Shown: piece by piece, positions 14,130 to 15,536 of the stretch | Layout: the number at the start of each line of letters is the position of its first letter | Numbering within the stretch: position 1 is the stretch's first letter | Origin: an uncultured Clostridium sp. | GTDB taxonomy: Bacteria > Bacillota > Clostridia > TANB77 > CAG-508 | Length of the DNA: 15,536 bases | Assembly (NCBI GenBank): GCA_900553015.1 | Contig: USBY01000031.1 | Location: 1-15,536, forward strand | Direction of reading: 5' to 3' | The notes under the pieces: generated by a model | Seen by the model: only the letters and a program-made list of their open reading frames with translations | Database searches by the model: none | Told to the model about the DNA's origin: nothing | Translations under genes and position numbers: made by a program

Positions 14130-14426
14130 ATGAGCGAAAATAAGGTAAGTAAAGAAGAATTATTACACATTGCAAAATTAGCAGATTTAAAGCTTAAAGA
14201 AGAAGAAACAGAAAAATATTTAGAAAATTTACAAGAAATTTTAAATTTTGCAGATGTAATAAATAATGCTGATGTAAGTAATTTAGATATTACAATAGGT
14301 GCTTATGAAAATAAAAATGTATTTAGAAAAGATGAAGTAAAAGAATTTGGTAATTTAGATGCGTTACTTCAAAATGCACCAGAAAAGGAACAAAATATGT
14401 TTAAAATTCCAAAGGTTATAAATTAA
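14130..14426 (+). CDS. gatC: Asp-tRNA(Asn)/Glu-tRNA(Gln) amidotransferase subunit C
   Basis: GatC is the small subunit that braces GatA and GatB in the heterotrimer that amidates misacylated Asp-tRNA(Asn) or Glu-tRNA(Gln). At 98 residues it has the family length. Characteristic segments are LLHIAKLADLKLKEEE, an ILNFADVINNADVSNLD segment, and a C-terminal stretch with FRKDEV and ALLQNAPEKEQNMFKIPKV. The start at 14130 has AAGGAG 8 bases upstream; an in-frame ATG at 14100 overlaps the promoter -10 region and is rejected. It opens an operon with a nucleotidase-like gene and gatA, transcribed divergently from aspS. Confidence 0.95.
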   Translation: MSENKVSKEELLHIAKLADLKLKEEETEKYLENLQEILNFADVINNADVSNLDITIGAYENKNVFRKDEVKEFGNLDALLQNAPEKEQNMFKIPKVIN

Positions 14427-14436
14427 AGGAAGAGCT

Positions 14437-15009
14437 ATGAATATAGGAATAGATATAGATGATACAATAGCAAATACAAATACTTCAATAGATACATTTG
14501 CTAAAGAATATACAGAAAATGTGTTAAAAAGAAATTTTATAATAAATAATGTGTATGATGTCATAGATCCAATGTGGGCAAAATATTTATATGGCTGGAG
14601 CATAGAAGAAGATGCAAAATTTTGGGAAGATAATTATGAGCTAACAATGGAGAATGTTACTATAAAAGATGAAGCAAGTAGAGTTATAAATGAATTATAT
14701 AAGAATAATAAAATTATAATTATAACAGCTAGAGCTGATAATCAGAAAATTAGAAACTTGACTTTAGATTGGTTAAAAGAAAACGATATACATTATCATA
14801 AAATTTATATGGGACATTTAGATAAAAAAAGAATTATAAAAGAAAATAACGTAGATATATTTATTGATGATAATTTTAAAAATTGCAAGGAAGCCTCAAA
14901 TTTAGGAGTAAGAACATTACTTATGGATTCTAGGCTAAATAAAAATTTAAATGATGAAAAGATAAAGAGAGTATTTTCTTGGAATGATATAGAAAGAGAG
15001 CTTATATAG
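14437..15009 (+). CDS. NT5C-type HAD phosphatase (putative 5'(3')-deoxyribonucleotidase)
   Basis: The 190-residue protein is a cytoplasmic HAD-superfamily phosphatase resembling the NT5C family, which dephosphorylates (deoxy)nucleoside monophosphates. HAD motifs are complete: DIDDT with Asp6 (nucleophile) and Asp8, motif II Thr97 in IITARAD, motif III Lys130 or Lys131 in LDKKRI, and motif IV Asp144-Asp145 in DIFIDDN. An alpha-helical cap lies between about residues 15 and 75. AAGGAAG precedes the ATG, 10 bases after the gatC stop, and gatA begins 31 bases after its own stop. Its insertion between gatC and gatA is unusual. The substrate cannot be told from the sequence. Confidence 0.88.
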   Translation: MNIGIDIDDTIANTNTSIDTFAKEYTENVLKRNFIINNVYDVIDPMWAKYLYGWSIEEDAKFWEDNYELTMENVTIKDEASRVINELYKNNKIIIITARADNQKIRNLTLDWLKENDIHYHKIYMGHLDKKRIIKENNVDIFIDDNFKNCKEASNLGVRTLLMDSRLNKNLNDEKIKRVFSWNDIERELI

Positions 15010-15040
15010 AAGATACAAAAATATAATAAAGGAGGCAAAC

Positions 15041-15536
15041 ATGAATATTACAGAATTAACAGTACATGAGCTTAAAGAAAAATTAGAGAAAAAAGAGCTT
15101 ACAAGTTATGAAATTACAAAGGCATATACAGATAGAATTGCAGAAAAAGAAAAAGATGTACAAGCTTTTGTTACAACATTAGAAGCTGATGCTTTAGAAA
15201 AAGCGAAAGAAATGGATAAAAAAATTGAGAGCGGAGAAGCAAAATCAGAATTAGCAGGTATTCCAATAGGAATAAAAGATAATATTTGTACAAAAGGTGT
15301 AAAAACAACTTGTTCTTCAAGAATGTTAGAAGATTTTATTGCACCATATGATGCAACAGTTATGGAAAAAATAAATGATAAAGAACTTGTAAATTTAGGA
15401 AAATTAAATATGGATGAATTTGCAATGGGTGGTTCAACAGAACATTCATATTTTCATGTTACAAGAAATCCATGGAATTTAAATAAAGTACCAGGTGGAT
15501 CTTCTGGTGGTTCAGCTGCAGCAGTATCAGCAGGCA
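15041..15536 (+). CDS. gatA: Amidotransferase subunit A, 3' end outside window
   Basis: GatA is the amidase subunit that releases ammonia from glutamine or asparagine for GatB. Only the first 165 residues are present. The amidase-signature features seen are Lys79 in GIPIGIKDNI and Ser154 in VPGGSSGGSAAA, at the same residue numbers as the catalytic Lys79 and cis-Ser154 of Staphylococcus aureus GatA. The nucleophile, expected near residue 178, lies beyond the window. The upstream AAAGGAGG site supports the start. gatB is expected next but is not visible. Confidence 0.96.
   Translation, partial: MNITELTVHELKEKLEKKELTSYEITKAYTDRIAEKEKDVQAFVTTLEADALEKAKEMDKKIESGEAKSELAGIPIGIKDNICTKGVKTTCSSRMLEDFIAPYDATVMEKINDKELVNLGKLNMDEFAMGGSTEHSYFHVTRNPWNLNKVPGGSSGGSAAAVSAG

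Overview
The window is about 70-75% A+T, with mostly strong GGAGG-type ribosome-binding sites, short intergenic gaps and intrinsic terminators. It encodes the sporulation proteins SpoIVB and SpoVG, a clostridial-type bifunctional AdhE, a T-box riboswitch and the start of a gatCAB operon. This points to an endospore-forming, fermentative member of the Clostridia (Firmicutes). I cannot name a species. No tRNA, rRNA, CRISPR array, insertion sequence or prophage gene was recognised; most of the window looks like chromosomal core with a few unassigned genes.

Layout. (1) 2-1222: spoIVB, cut at its 5' end, faces murC (1228-2613, minus). The two stop codons lie inside one perfect 18-bp-arm palindrome that probably terminates both genes. 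(2) 2614-3174: divergent murC and spoVG promoters; the spoVG promoter closely matches the sigma-H consensus. spoVG is followed by a strong terminator. (3) 3204-6042: a two-gene unit of an AIM24/TIGR00266 protein and a DUF2207 membrane protein, whose Gly-rich tail is encoded by a very GC-rich patch and may be frameshifted. (4) 6183-8420: a two-gene unit of a membrane-anchored M23 peptidase with an odd start, and an unrecognised 372-residue protein with three FLD repeats. (5) 8550-11317: monocistronic adhE. (6) 11327-11740, minus: an orphan 137-residue protein of higher GC content. (7) 11905-14038, minus: aspS behind a full T-box leader. (8) 14068-15536: divergently transcribed gatC, an NT5C-type nucleotidase and gatA (cut by the window end).

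The most coherent biology is at the right end. The T-box before aspS appears to carry an Asn codon (AAC) as its specifier rather than an Asp codon. The divergent neighbours encode the amidotransferase that turns Asp-tRNA(Asn) into Asn-tRNA(Asn). Together they suggest that AspRS is controlled as part of the tRNA-dependent asparagine route. This is an inference; one AspRS anticodon-domain residue argues mildly against it.

Other items worth a second look are the shared coding palindrome at 1207-1243, the sigma-H promoter and 5' stem-loop of spoVG, the DUF2207 tail, the apparent AUA start of the M23 gene, the FLD-repeat protein, and two copies of a roughly 30-bp palindrome, one just after adhE and one at the predicted 5' end of the aspS transcript.
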